From the NCBI GenBank assembly GCA_027922465.2, contig BQMF02000235.1:372001-436000 (forward strand): a DNA stretch of 64,000 nucleotides. The letters are read 5' to 3'. Position numbers and translations under genes: made by a program. The notes beneath the pieces are model-generated. The model made no database searches. It saw only the letters and a list, made by a program, of their open reading frames with translations, and had not been told where the DNA came from. Shown piece by piece: positions 54,547 to 64,000 of this stretch; positions within the stretch are counted from its first letter, which is position 1, and the number at the start of each line of letters is the position of its first letter. The DNA is from Turritopsis dohrnii (taxonomy: Eukaryota; Cnidaria; Hydrozoa; Anthoathecata; Oceaniidae).

Positions 54547-56146
54547 GTGGTGCAGGTGTTGTGGCGTCGATATGCTCTAACCAACGTTCAACAGCATGGC
54601 TAGGTTCGCCATCCAAGCACCATTTTAAGGCGTCCGCCTTGGACTGGTCATCCCATCCGCTTGTTATGGCTCTAAAATCTTTTCGGAATTTCAGATACGA
54701 CAAGGTAAAACCGCCTTTACTGCGATAACCATCGTATTTGGGTAGATCTTTATAGGTTAAGGTGAACCTAGGTCGAGCTGGCGGAGCTGGTGGCGGCGCT
54801 CCTCGGGTTGGAGCTGCTGCACGGAAGATCGGATTGATCGTGTCAGCTGCCAGTTCCTGGTCTTCCTCAAACCTTTCTGATAGCAATTGTTGGGGATTAT
54901 CCTGGTCGAATATACCCGCTGCCTGTGCTTCACGAGTGGTCATACCATTTCGTGGATGCTTGACAGTTGGTGCCACTTGTGTGTATCCGTGTTGCATGTC
55001 AACCACTGGAACGATGGTACTGTTCTGTCTTCTGTGTTTGAATTCAGCTTTTTTGATCATGTTAACTGTGTTTAATGGTTCGAAAGTTGCTGCCTGTAAA
55101 TCATCATCTTGTGAATTGTCATTACCAGATCCTTCCTCGTCAACTGCTGGTGGGCTATCTGGGATTAGTATTGACGTGCCGATTGAAGTGCCTGCATTGT
55201 GAGTTGCCGGTTCTTCTGTCGGGACTGGTACTATTCGTCGTCGTCGAATCGCTGGGGTAGTCGCATTGTCATCGGGATCATTTTGTGGATGTTCAGCCAT
55301 TTTAGCTTCCCATGCTGCCCATTGTGCTGAAGTCATGGATTTGCGTGCCAGTTCCTGGACTTTTTCCCAAGACACTATTGGAACACTTCCCATGCTGTGT
55401 ATTTGGTCAATGAGCTTTCTGCAGTACGTCTGAAACGTTTTCCACTTGTTCTGCGTATGTCTTATTCGTGCTGGTAATCTGTCCTTGATGATGCGTTTCC
55501 ATAGAGCCTGACCGATTTCCGGCTCGTCCTCGTTCATCTTGTTCCAGACTAACTCAACCGCTTGACGTTCTAGCTCGTTGCCTAATCTGGTTACTTCCTG
55601 TAATGCGAGGGTTAACTGCTCGTTGGTTCTACGATCAGTTTCAGCAACTTCTTCCTCAGTTTTCTTCTTCTCCTCTTCATACTTCCTGATCATGTCATCC
55701 TGTTGTGCTTTGAAGTCTGCAAGCTTGTCTTTCTGTGTTTGTAAGTCGGATTTTAGATCTGCAAAGCCATCCAATTCACTGTTAAGGTTAGCGATGCATG
55801 TATCCTTTTCTATACATGCCGCGCAACCCTTTGTGACGAGATCTTCTATCATGTCCGCAGCTTCGTTATTCTTTGCTGACATCTCATTTAATAGTAAGGA
55901 CTGATGTTGGATCATGTCTCTATCTTGTGTTAATTGAGTTTTTAGGTTGTCCACTTCCGCCTGTTTTTGGGACACCTGGTCCTCCAGAGAAGAAATTCTG
56001 AGTTCCTTTTTGCGCTCCTCCATTTGGTTTGAGAATGACGTAGACTGCTGATTTTCACGTAAAGTTTGTCTTGCGTCGTCAGCTTGTTGCTGCAAGGTCG
56101 CCATTTGGATCTTCAATGTGTCCTTTTCCTTCAGTAGCCGATCCAA
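54506..56146 (-). CDS. Gag, second part: coiled coil and capsid start
   Basis: 546 codons. The first 110 or so repeat the end of the 35572-36594 frame, with CIEKDTCI continuing the coiled coil. A helical domain follows (LVWNKMNEDEPEIGQALWKRI), then an acidic linker and a Pro-rich stretch (PTRGAPPPAPPARP). The end carries LPKYDGYRSKGGFTLSYLKFRKDFRAITSGW and ALKWCLDGEPSHAVERWLEHI, a retrotransposon-gag (Ty3-like capsid) N-lobe. The rest of the capsid lies in the pol frame, which overlaps by 41 nt. A frameshift inside the capsid domain, upstream of the zinc knuckles, is not where gag-pol frameshifting normally occurs, so decay is as likely as recoding. Confidence 0.75.
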   Translation of the reverse strand: MDRLLKEKDTLKIQMATLQQQADDARQTLRENQQSTSFSNQMEERKKELRISSLEDQVSQKQAEVDNLKTQLTQDRDMIQHQSLLLNEMSAKNNEAADMIEDLVTKGCAACIEKDTCIANLNSELDGFADLKSDLQTQKDKLADFKAQQDDMIRKYEEEKKKTEEEVAETDRRTNEQLTLALQEVTRLGNELERQAVELVWNKMNEDEPEIGQALWKRIIKDRLPARIRHTQNKWKTFQTYCRKLIDQIHSMGSVPIVSWEKVQELARKSMTSAQWAAWEAKMAEHPQNDPDDNATTPAIRRRRIVPVPTEEPATHNAGTSIGTSILIPDSPPAVDEEGSGNDNSQDDDLQAATFEPLNTVNMIKKAEFKHRRQNSTIVPVVDMQHGYTQVAPTVKHPRNGMTTREAQAAGIFDQDNPQQLLSERFEEDQELAADTINPIFRAAAPTRGAPPPAPPARPRFTLTYKDLPKYDGYRSKGGFTLSYLKFRKDFRAITSGWDDQSKADALKWCLDGEPSHAVERWLEHIDATTPAPHVITFDRLIFGRT

Positions 56147-56196
56147 AGCTTGCTCATCGTCTTCACGGAGTTGTAGTAATTGATCATTATCCTTTT
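55813..56196 (-). repeat. Terminal redundancy, right copy (384 bp)
   Basis: Counterpart of 35577-35960 in the same orientation. Here the gag frame continues into the following codons, while at the left end the sequence stops against Helitron-C DNA. Confidence 0.92.
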
Positions 56197-59099
56197 GTCT
56201 TTAATCGATTTCTTTTAATCTATTTTATTTTATATCAGATCGAACGTTTTTTTTATTCACTTGATTCATTTAGCATGTGAAGTTTCTTCTCTCCTCCCGT
56301 GTGATCTTTTTAAGAAGAGAAACCATTCCCCCCTTACGTTTGATAACACCCATGTTAGAGCGCGTAACTTTTTTAAAACAAAAGTTAATAAAAAGTTGAA
56401 GTTTTCTCTCTATATGTTTTGAGTGTATTGTTATACTGATAAAAGATTGGTTTTACCAGAGGTTGTGACTTCGAATCTGCTTCTGGTTGTACGAGCCGTT
56501 TATAAGGAAATTTGACGTTTATTGATACAGTGATACAGAGCAGGTGGACATGGGCGGCGAGCGACGCCGCCTTGGCGGCTAGTCTATATATTAATAGCCG
56601 ATTCTCTGTCTGTCTGTCTGTTTGTTTGTTTGTTTGTTTGTTTGTAAGTCACACAAAATGGTAGATTGAGTTGTGAGAGTGATTATTTCATTTTATTTTG
56701 TGCGACGTCAGTGTGAAACCATTGTATTGAGACCCTAATCGAATGCGACGTTTAGGGAAAATTATCTCGGTAACCAATAGGGATAACTGACGTTTTTTGG
56801 GGTCGGCGATACAGGCGATAGAGTGACGAAAAATTTGGGTCTAATTTTTTTGGGGGACAGGTCTATGACGTCATCAAAATTTTGATCAACAATATCTCCG
56901 TAACGGTTGGTCGTAGCAAAACGATCCCATACATTTTTATGATCAGTTTTTCGAGCTCTACAACATGGGCACCCTTATTATTGCCAAATCCCTAATTTTA
57001 TTTTTCGTGAACGCAACGCAGGCTGAAAGTAGACATGGGCGCCGAGCGACGCCGCCTTGGCGGCTATCTAAATATTAATAGCCGATTCTCTGTTTGTTTG
57101 TTTGTAAGTCACGCAAAATGGTAGATGTGAACTGCGAAAGAAATTGGGAAGACAGCAATGTAAGATCACACATAAATTATTTCTCTTCTTGTGCGCGACG
57201 TTAGTGTGAAACCATTGTATTGAGACCCTAATCGAATGCGACATTTAGGGAAAATTATCTCGATAACCAATAGGGATAACTGACGTTTTTTGGGGTCCGT
57301 GATACAGGCGATGAGGTGACAAAAAATTTGGGTCTAATTTTTTTTTGGGGGGGGGGGGCGGGTCTGTGACGTCATCAAAATCTTTGAACAATGATATCTT
57401 TGTAATGGTTGATCGTAGCGGAACGATCCCATACATTTTTTTGATCAGTTTTTCGAGCTCTACAACATGGGAACACTTTCGGTTGCCAATTCCTTAATTT
57501 TATTTTTCGTGAAGTCAACGCATGGTTAACATGGGCGGCGAGCGACGCCGCCTTGGCGGCTAGTCTATATATTAATAGCCGATTCTCTGTTTGTTTGTTT
57601 GTTTGTTTGTTTGTTTGTGCGTTTGTTTGTTTGTAAGTCACGCAAAATGGTAGATTGAGTTGTGAGAGTGATTATTTTATTTTATTTTGTGCGACGTCAG
57701 TGTGAAACCATTGTAATGAGACCCTAATCGAATGAGACGTTTAGGGAAAATTATCTCGGTAACCAATAGGGATAACTGACGTTTTTTGGGGTTTGCGATG
57801 CAGGCGATAGAGTGACGAAAAATTTGGGTCTAATTTTTTTGGGGGACGGGTCTATGACGTCATCAAAATTTTGATCGACGATATCTCCGAAACGGTTGAT
57901 CGTAGGAAAACGATCCCATACATTTTTTTGATCAGTTTTTCGAGCTCTACAACATGGGCACACTTATTATTGCTAAATCCTTAATTTTATTTTTGGTGAT
58001 CTCAAATTTAGGCCAAGTTTTTTTGGGGGACGGGTCTATGACGTCATCAAAAGTTTTGATCAACAATATTTCCATAACAGTTGGTCGTAACAAAACGATC
58101 CCATACATTTTTTTGACCAGTTTTTTGAGCTCTACAACATGGGTACACTTATTAATGCCAAATCCCTAATTTTATTTTTTGTGAACCAAACGCAGGCTGA
58201 AGGTGGACATGGGCGGCGAGCGACGCCGCCTTGGCGGCTAGTCTATATATTAATAGCCGATTCTCTGTCTGTCTGTCTGTTTGTTTGTAAGTCACGCAAA
58301 ATGGTAGATTGAGTTGTGAGCGAAATTATTTGTTTTTTTTGTGTGCGACGTGACTTTGAAGCAAATACATTGCAACCCCCAATCGAACGTGACTTTTTTT
58401 GGCTGATGAACTAATAGGAATAACGTTTCGTTTTTATTATTATTTGTTAGTTTTATATTCCACGTTGACTTGGCTTTGAAAACAATACATCAACTAAATA
58501 CAAAGAAACTAACTGATAAAACATTTTGGACAAAAAGCAGCAGTAGCAGCATATGTTCGGTTTGCCACTAACTCTTGCATGACTGTCTGAGACGGGTGAA
58601 CTTTTTTTTTGAGCAATCAAAATGTTTAAAAACCGATAGGTAAAAAAAGAGTATCATAAAACAAAATTTTTTTTTTTTTTTGCTTTTGTCATAGTAGTTG
58701 TCTTAACTTGTTTTAATCGATTTCTTTTAATCTATTTTATTTTATATCAGATTGAACGTTTTTTTATTCACTTTATTCATTTAGCACGTGCCTTTTTTTA
58801 TCTCCTCCCGTGTGATCTTTTTAAGAAGAGAAACCATTTCCCCCTTACGTTTGATAGCACCCATGTTAGAGCGCGTAACTTTTTTTAAAAAAAAGTTAAT
58901 GAAAAGTTGAAGTTTTTATGCGTTTTGAGTGTATTGTTACACTGATAAAAGATTGATTTTACCAGAGGTTGTGACTTCGAATCTGCTTCTGGTTGAACAC
59001 AAGTTGTACGAGCCGTTTATAAGGAAATTTGACGTTTATTGATACAGTGATACGGAGCAGGTGGACATGGGCGGCAAGCGACGCCGCCTTGGCGGCTAG
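56197..59099 (+). mobile_element. Helitron-C tandem array, right part
   Basis: Continues the array on the other side of the retroelement. Unit junctions lie at 56582/56583, 57066/57067 (degraded), 57563/57564 and 58241/58242, and the array ends with ggcggCTAG|T at 59099. Units of 484-858 bp again come in two module types. One carries a gatgacgtcatcaaaat and gatcgtagcgaaacgatccc block also found in Helitron-B copies, which shows exchange between families. Confidence 0.72.
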
Positions 59100-59120
59100 T
59101 AAGTAATATTAATACAAAAA

Positions 59121-59772
59121 CTAGTAACTCGCGTAAAAGTTTTTTACGGCTATAATTTCGAAAAGGATATGACGAAAAATTAAATCACAAAATCATGACT
59201 GGAAGGTGTTCCTATGTCTCGCGTAAAAGTTTTTTACGACTTTAATTTCGAAAGGAATCTGCAGAAATACGACGCGTTCCCGTGTGTGTACCCCGAGACG
59301 AAAATTCTAATTACCGAATTGGAAATGGAAAGTGTACCCATGCTGTAGAGCTTGAAATACTGAGCAAAATGATGTATGGGATCGTTTCGCTACGACCAAC
59401 CGTTGCGGAGATATCGTCGATCAAAGGTTTTGATGACGTCATATCCGCAGTACCAAAAAAAATTTAGTCCCAAATGTTGCGTCACCCCATCACCCGTGCC
59501 ACCAACCCTAAAAAACGTCAGTTATCCCAATTGGTTCCTGAGATAATTCCCCAAAAACGTCGCATTCGATTGGGGTTGCAATGCAATGATTCCCCCGTGA
59601 TGCGATAAAAATAACTGACGTCACGCCGCGTGCTATTATACTAATCGTCAATTGTCAGTGGTCTAACGAAAAAATGACCACGATTAAGAAGACTTTGGCC
59701 GTAAATTTTTAAAAAAACAATCACTCTCTAAGTTAAATGTGTTGCACACGATTGCAGATTATTAAAAGTAGA
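59121..59772 (-). mobile_element. Short Helitron-B copy (652 bp)
   Basis: Left end CTAG (59121) with hairpin gtaaaagttttttac. Right end is TC on the minus strand (59771-59772), followed by T. The 3' end module (cgcgtaaaagttttttacg..tttcgaaa) is duplicated about 95 bp further in. Non-coding. Confidence 0.75.
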
Positions 59773-60009
59773 TTCTTTCTTACAATCAGTAATAACAACA
59801 ATATTTGTATCGATTTAAAAGGAAGAAACATATGTACATATCCGTTGTTTACATGCTTTGTGCATTGCTTCAAACACTTTTTTCTCAAGGGATTTCTAAA
59901 AATACTCTTTTGAAAATAGAATCATTTGCTACGTGCAAAATTAATTTTGGAAACAGTTATGTTTTATTGAAGATGAAGTGTCTTGATAAAGTATTAAAAC
60001 AAAAATAAA

Positions 60010-60260
60010 CATGAATATAGAATCACACTGTTGTCGAAAAAACTATCACCTACATATTCATCTAATTGCCATGATCACACTGTCAGCATCCCAAAATCAT
60101 CAAAGAATTTTTACCAACAAAGTTTCATTCCTCGCTCCTCCACTCTCTGGAATTCTTTACCCCAGTCTGTTTTTCCTTCTCATTATAATCTTCAACACTT
60201 TAAATGTAATGTCCATCGTCACCTTTCCTCCTTGTACCTCAATACACATTAGTGGTTTTA
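60010..60260 (+). mobile_element. LINE RT C-terminal fragment
   Basis: The frame starting at 60031 reads SSKNFYQQSFIPRSSTLWNSLPQSVFPSHYNLQHFK. The SFIPRS..LWNSLP segment is the usual C-terminal signature of CR1/L2-type LINE proteins. It is followed by an A-rich and (TA)n tract, consistent with a LINE 3' end. Confidence 0.6.
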
Positions 60261-60585
60261 AACCTTGTATTGAGCGACTAATTAAAAAAAATATATATAT
60301 ATATATACCACCTGACATATAGTCACTAGGAACGGACTTCTGGCCGACCAAGCATCCATATTCGCCAGACATTGTCCGGTGACCAGCCGTTATTTTAAGC
60401 ACTGGAGTGCATGAATGAATCTGAACTGATGGCTGCACCAAGATGTCATTCTCCATCTGTTGTGATATTGACTTTGGTTACAGCAACGATTCTGCTTGCT
60501 AGTGTTGGGTGATGTTCTTTAATAATTAGCCAGACTTCTTCTCAAGCTCGTCAGAGATAAGGATGAGCGGTGTCATAACTGTTGC

Positions 60586-60840
60586 TTAGATTGCCCTTGC
60601 TGCTGGGTCACCTTGTGTTATACCTTCCTCTGAGAGAAATTCTACGTTTCCCATGATGAATAGTCCTGATGGTCTCAGGCCACAGTTATTAACAAAAGTT
60701 GCCAGACCGGGGCCGATTATTTTAATGTTATGGAGAAATACACTGCAATTTACCCAGTTGAAGGCATTTACAGCATCAATCAGCAGTACTGCTTTGCTGT
60801 CTTGATCTTTGAAGACTTCTCTCATCAGTGTATGAAATCC
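60586..60840 (-). mobile_element. LINE RT motif fragment
   Basis: The minus frame reads AVLLIDAVNAFNWVNCSVFLHNIK and LSEEGITQGDPAA, corresponding to RT motifs A (D..NAFN) and B (EG.TQGDP) of a non-LTR family common in cnidarians. Only this stretch remains; it ends at the GATC-rich repeat. Confidence 0.65.
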
Positions 60841-61015
60841 TAGCTAGGATCCTAACAGGATCCTATGTAAGATCCTGCACTGGATCCTGTAAGATCCTGT
60901 AAGATCTTACAAAGATCATACAGGATCCTGTAAGATCTAGCTGTGACACATATAGGATCCTGTAAGATCTTACATGTGACATATATAGGATCCTGTAAGA
61001 CTTTACATTTTATCT
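60841..61015. repeat. Palindromic GATC-rich tandem repeat
   Basis: Irregular units built from aggatcctgtaagatc, with self-complementary ggatcc and agatct cores and a higher-order unit ending cacatataggatcctgtaagatcttacatgtgac. Confidence 0.75.
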
Positions 61016-61464
61016 TTTCATTCATGTCAATTTTAGTTATCAGAGTCAGTGGGAAAACCATAAATTATATTAGTATCTAAAGTATATATATTAATAACTA
61101 AATCAAACCAACATACTTTACATACATTATATACACATATATATTATATATTCATAAATTCATTATATATATTCATTATTATACATATACATGTAATATT
61201 TTATGTACAATCATAATAACCCGAAATAAAGTAAATCAATATAATACGAGAAACAAACAGTGTTGAAAGTGAGAAGCTTTTGAAAAAATTATTAAGTTGC
61301 TTTGAAATCGGCAAATGTACATGTGATCTTCTATGCTACATTCTGTTCTGTAAAATATAATTAACGCATTTCTGTACTTGCATGAATCAATTCATATATC
61401 GACCATTATGGAGGGCATAAAGGCAAGACATGTCGTAAACTTCAAGTACTAGAAAATTTAAATA
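61016..61464. other. AT-rich gene-free stretch
   Basis: Contains TATA and ATATAT runs (61060-61200). No ORF, RNA gene or assignable repeat. Confidence 0.4.
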
Positions 61465-62027
61465 TCTTATTATAATAATCCGCGTTGTGCATACCACTTT
61501 TATTTTAGAGAGTGATATATTTAGTTTTAATTTACGGTCATCGTCCTCTTATGTGCGCGTAAAACCACGTAGAGGTGAGAGACACTTTTCACGATCATTC
61601 CAAAAGCACGTGGCATCATTTGACGTCAGTTTTTTTATGATCACGGGGAATCATTGCATTGCATCCCCAATCAAACGCGACGTTTTTGGGGAAATATCTC
61701 GAGAACCAATAGGGATAACTGACGTTTTTTGGGGTCAGCGATACGGGTGATGGGGTGACGCATCATTTGGGCCTAAATTTTATTTGGTACTGCGGATATG
61801 ACGTCATTAAAATCTTTGATCAGCGATATCTCTCTAACGGTTGATCGTAGCGAAACGATCCCATACATTTTTTTGATCAGTTTTTCAAGCTCTACAACAT
61901 GGTTACATTTTCGGTTTCCAATTCCTAAATTGAAATTTTCATCACGGGGATTGTTCACGGGAAAGGCGATTTTGACCCATCCTTTTCGAAGTTAAGTTCG
62001 GTAAAAAGTTTTTACCCGGGATACTAG
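61465..62027 (+). mobile_element. Complete short Helitron-B copy (563 bp)
   Basis: 5' TCTTATTATAATAATCC preceded by A; 3' hairpin GGTAAAAAGTTTTTACC, cgggata and CTAG followed by T. It is the cleanest terminus pair of the family in the window and in the opposite orientation to the others. Confidence 0.85.
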
Positions 62028-62284
62028 TATTATATATATGGAATAGAAGAAAAACTAAACTTTAAGATTGTAGTAGAAAATATGGACAGTCGACCAGACG
62101 AAACGACCTACAAACGTAATAACAATCGTCGCCTATTCATTGTCGCCGCCAAACCTTTCACTAACGCAGGTAGCAGCAATTGCACCTAAAGTATTTAATC
62201 TTAGAAGTAAGACTTTTTCTAAGCAATATTATTCCTTACTAATACAAGGATTAAAGTTCACTATGCGCATGTTCCTATTATTAT

Positions 62285-62608
62285 TTGATATCATTACATT
62301 ACATTGTACTTGCCTTGTCCTTGATTTTTTCACTTTGTCTAAACACTTTTGATTTAGACTGGTGCGAATGTTGCACCAGAGTTTTCGGAATGCTTTTTCC
62401 TCTAATCGGAATTGCAATGTTTCTAAATGTTAAAAAATTAATTTTAGAATTAAGAAAAAAACAGAAGAAAGGAAAGGAAATTCACAGTTGTGTTAGTGAA
62501 AAGAACTACCTTTCAACAACCCAACCCTGGAAGGATCCAGGGAGGGTTTCATTGGGGTCAACACAACCAGCCATCGTTTCTCTGTCGGTGAATAGCGTGG
62601 AGAAGATG
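62285..62608 (+). CDS. Hypothetical small membrane protein exon
   Basis: ATG-initiated frame with two hydrophobic stretches (HYIVLALSLIFSLCLNTF and VFGMLFPLIGIAMFLNV) separated by DLDWCECC. A basic cytosolic-type segment LRKKQKKGKE and a Ser/Thr-rich end follow, running up to a gtaagt donor at 62609. The topology would be two transmembrane helices. No family recognised and no further exon found, so it may be spurious. Confidence 0.3.
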
Positions 62609-62699
62609 GTAAGTACATACAAATTTGGTTTATGTTTTTTGGTATGGAACATCTTCCACTAAATTTATCTCTTGGTGTGTCTAAAATCACAAAACAGCA

Positions 62700-64000
62700 T
62701 TTTTCTTAGTTTAAATTTACATACATTGTCATAAAAAACTTCATTAGGTCTAAGAGAACGAAGAGAGTAACCTTGTTTCAATGTTAGCTTGTTACAATGT
62801 AGTTTTTTATGACTATGAATATATAAAGAATGTGCTTGCATGAGAAAGAAAGTACTACTTACGAATTTTGTTACGTCCCTGTCATCAACGGGATGGGTTG
62901 CAACAGGACTTGCGGTGTGATTGAAACTATTCTAAAATGTTTATGTTAACTTTTAAGATTAACTGAAGGAGAGACAATTTAACCAGAAAAGCATTTATAG
63001 CATACATTAACAGATTTAGCTGGTTGGCTCGGAAGCTATTCACTGTCTTCAAGATTTCATCAAGGGTTTTCCAAACCCTTGATTTAAATTTTTCAAAATC
63101 GTCATTGGTGACGTATTCTGTCGTGGTTAAAAAATTATTCATGGGTGTGGATATATATATTGTTTAATTTTCATCAGTGTACAAAAGGAGGATTAATTTA
63201 TTTTTGTGGACTGAAACTGCTAGGTCCTTAATACAACGGGGTTGAATATGCTGCATAATTTTTTGTCTTATTATTTTACTGTTCTATGTAATGCAAAGTA
63301 TATACTCCTTATATTTATCACCTGACTGTACTTTGTAGCATACTATCCAGTTGTATAAAATATATAAAAGCATTACTTTTTCTGTAGCGTGTTTAAATAG
63401 CTTATTAACTTGTGCCGATTCTAATTCCACCTCATCACCATCACTGCTAAACATGTAAACACGTTTAGTGGGTTTATGAGCTATCAATCAGAAATTGATT
63501 TCAAAATTAATTACTAACAGATCATTAGTGATTCCTGTATTCAAAATCTTATTTGTACAAATGTTTGTGCATACAAACCATTGCACAGATTTAAATCAAT
63601 TTCAAATGCAAGAAGTTAACACTGTGTGAAAATTAGTATTAGTATTTAGTTCTTGGTGAAGAAGTAGCAGATAAAAACATTATGCCAAACTTATACCAGG
63701 TGAGTCAAAAAAAGTACCGTTGTTTCACAAAACGTATCTTTCGATTGACTAATTATGAAAGCTAGTGTTTTTTATTTCTAAATAGAAGAATCCTTTGCCT
63801 ACATTTTGGTGTATCATTTGTCAAATTTGGTTGAGTAGAAAAAAAGTTATGGGCAAAAAACTGGTGTTGGTCCGTGTAAAAATCGCCGAAAAATGACAAA
63901 AAAATCTAAACAAAACTTCTCCAAAGGAGATTTTCTGTTCTTATTGCAAACCGTATGGGATTGAAACTCATACACGCTTCAATGTGCTAAAACTTATTTT
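62700..64000. other. Mostly gene-free; possible minus-strand exons
   Basis: AT-rich. Two minus-strand open pieces (62927-63142 and about 63392-63473, the latter encoding KRVYMFSSDGDEVELESAQVN) have plausible polar composition. The second has an ag acceptor and gt donor, but there is no domain and no link between them. 63690-63900 has sequence such as gagtcaaaaaaagtaccg that may belong to a transposon running out of the window. Confidence 0.25.

Larger units (their letters stand above)
35577..56196 (-). mobile_element. Giant permuted reverse-transcribing element without visible integrase
   Basis: All genes lie on the minus strand. Reading from 56196 downward: second part of gag, pol, env, a single non-coding region with a primer binding site (39061-39078), then the start of gag to its middle at 35577. 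Both physical ends are the same point in gag and overlap by 384 bp. Without the Harbinger insertion (2748 bp plus 3 bp) and one copy of the overlap, the unit is about 17.5 kb. No long direct repeats flank it. Its base composition is less AT-rich than that of the flanks. It interrupts the Helitron-C array. Frameshifts in gag and env show that this copy is decayed. Confidence 0.8.

Noticed and set aside
63680..63760. Terminal inverted repeat of a mariner-like element (gagtcaaaaaaagtaccg)
   Set aside because: Only one end is in the window and no transposase is seen, so it cannot be supported.

Overview
The window is AT-rich eukaryotic (metazoan) DNA. Short exons with GT..AG introns alternate with many nested mobile elements. 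No prokaryotic operon structure or CRISPR array is present. A KMT5A-like SET gene, a P2X7-type cysteine-rich domain, LINEs whose ORF1 carries CCCH fingers, Helitrons, a PIF/Harbinger and an env-bearing retroelement suggest a cnidarian or similar aquatic invertebrate. That assignment is inference; no rRNA or mitochondrial marker is available.

Layout. 1-3.1 kb: 3' part of a SET-domain gene and exons of a Cys/His protein. 3.6-13.5 kb: an autonomous Helitron (Helitron-A; Rep plus PIF1-type helicase). It is split exactly between an A and a T by two head-to-tail copies of a second family, Helitron-B (5320-10221). 14.0-17.8 kb: a gene starting with eight symmetric phase-1 micro-exons and leading into a decayed tyrosine-recombinase-like gene with a Myb-like segment. 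17.8-19.4 kb: a compact cluster of tiny ORFs (Cys-rich, transmembrane, Arg-rich). It contains a 136-bp tRNA-derived SINE with a hammerhead ribozyme at its 3' end and perfect 19-bp target duplications. 19.5-24.0 kb: a decayed minus-strand LINE, itself hit by another LINE tail. 24.4-24.75 kb: a spaced palindromic minisatellite. 25.1-28.4 kb: an integrase-fold gene fragment split by Helitron-B copies. 29.0-29.5 kb: a P2X7-domain gene cut off by a tandem repeat array.

29.5-35.6 and 56.2-59.1 kb hold the array. Its units start TCTATATATTAATA and end in a GC-rich hairpin plus CTAG, so I read it as a head-to-tail array of a third Helitron family (Helitron-C). A hAT-like non-autonomous element lies inside it.

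35.6-56.2 kb is the most unusual object: a reverse-transcribing element of about 17.5 kb on the minus strand. It encodes gag, protease, RT, RNase H, a dUTPase, a second dUTPase-like fold, two more RNase H-like folds and a multi-membrane env. I can find no integrase and no flanking LTRs. Its linear order is circularly permuted: the physical ends fall in mid-gag and share a 384-bp terminal redundancy. The tRNA-Lys primer site and single non-coding region lie in the interior. This is the architecture of an integrated circular pararetrovirus-like genome, or of a one-LTR circle joined in by end-joining. A structurally intact PIF/Harbinger transposon later inserted into its env region.

59.1-64.0 kb: two more short Helitron-B copies, LINE fragments, a GATC-rich palindromic repeat and weak candidate host exons.
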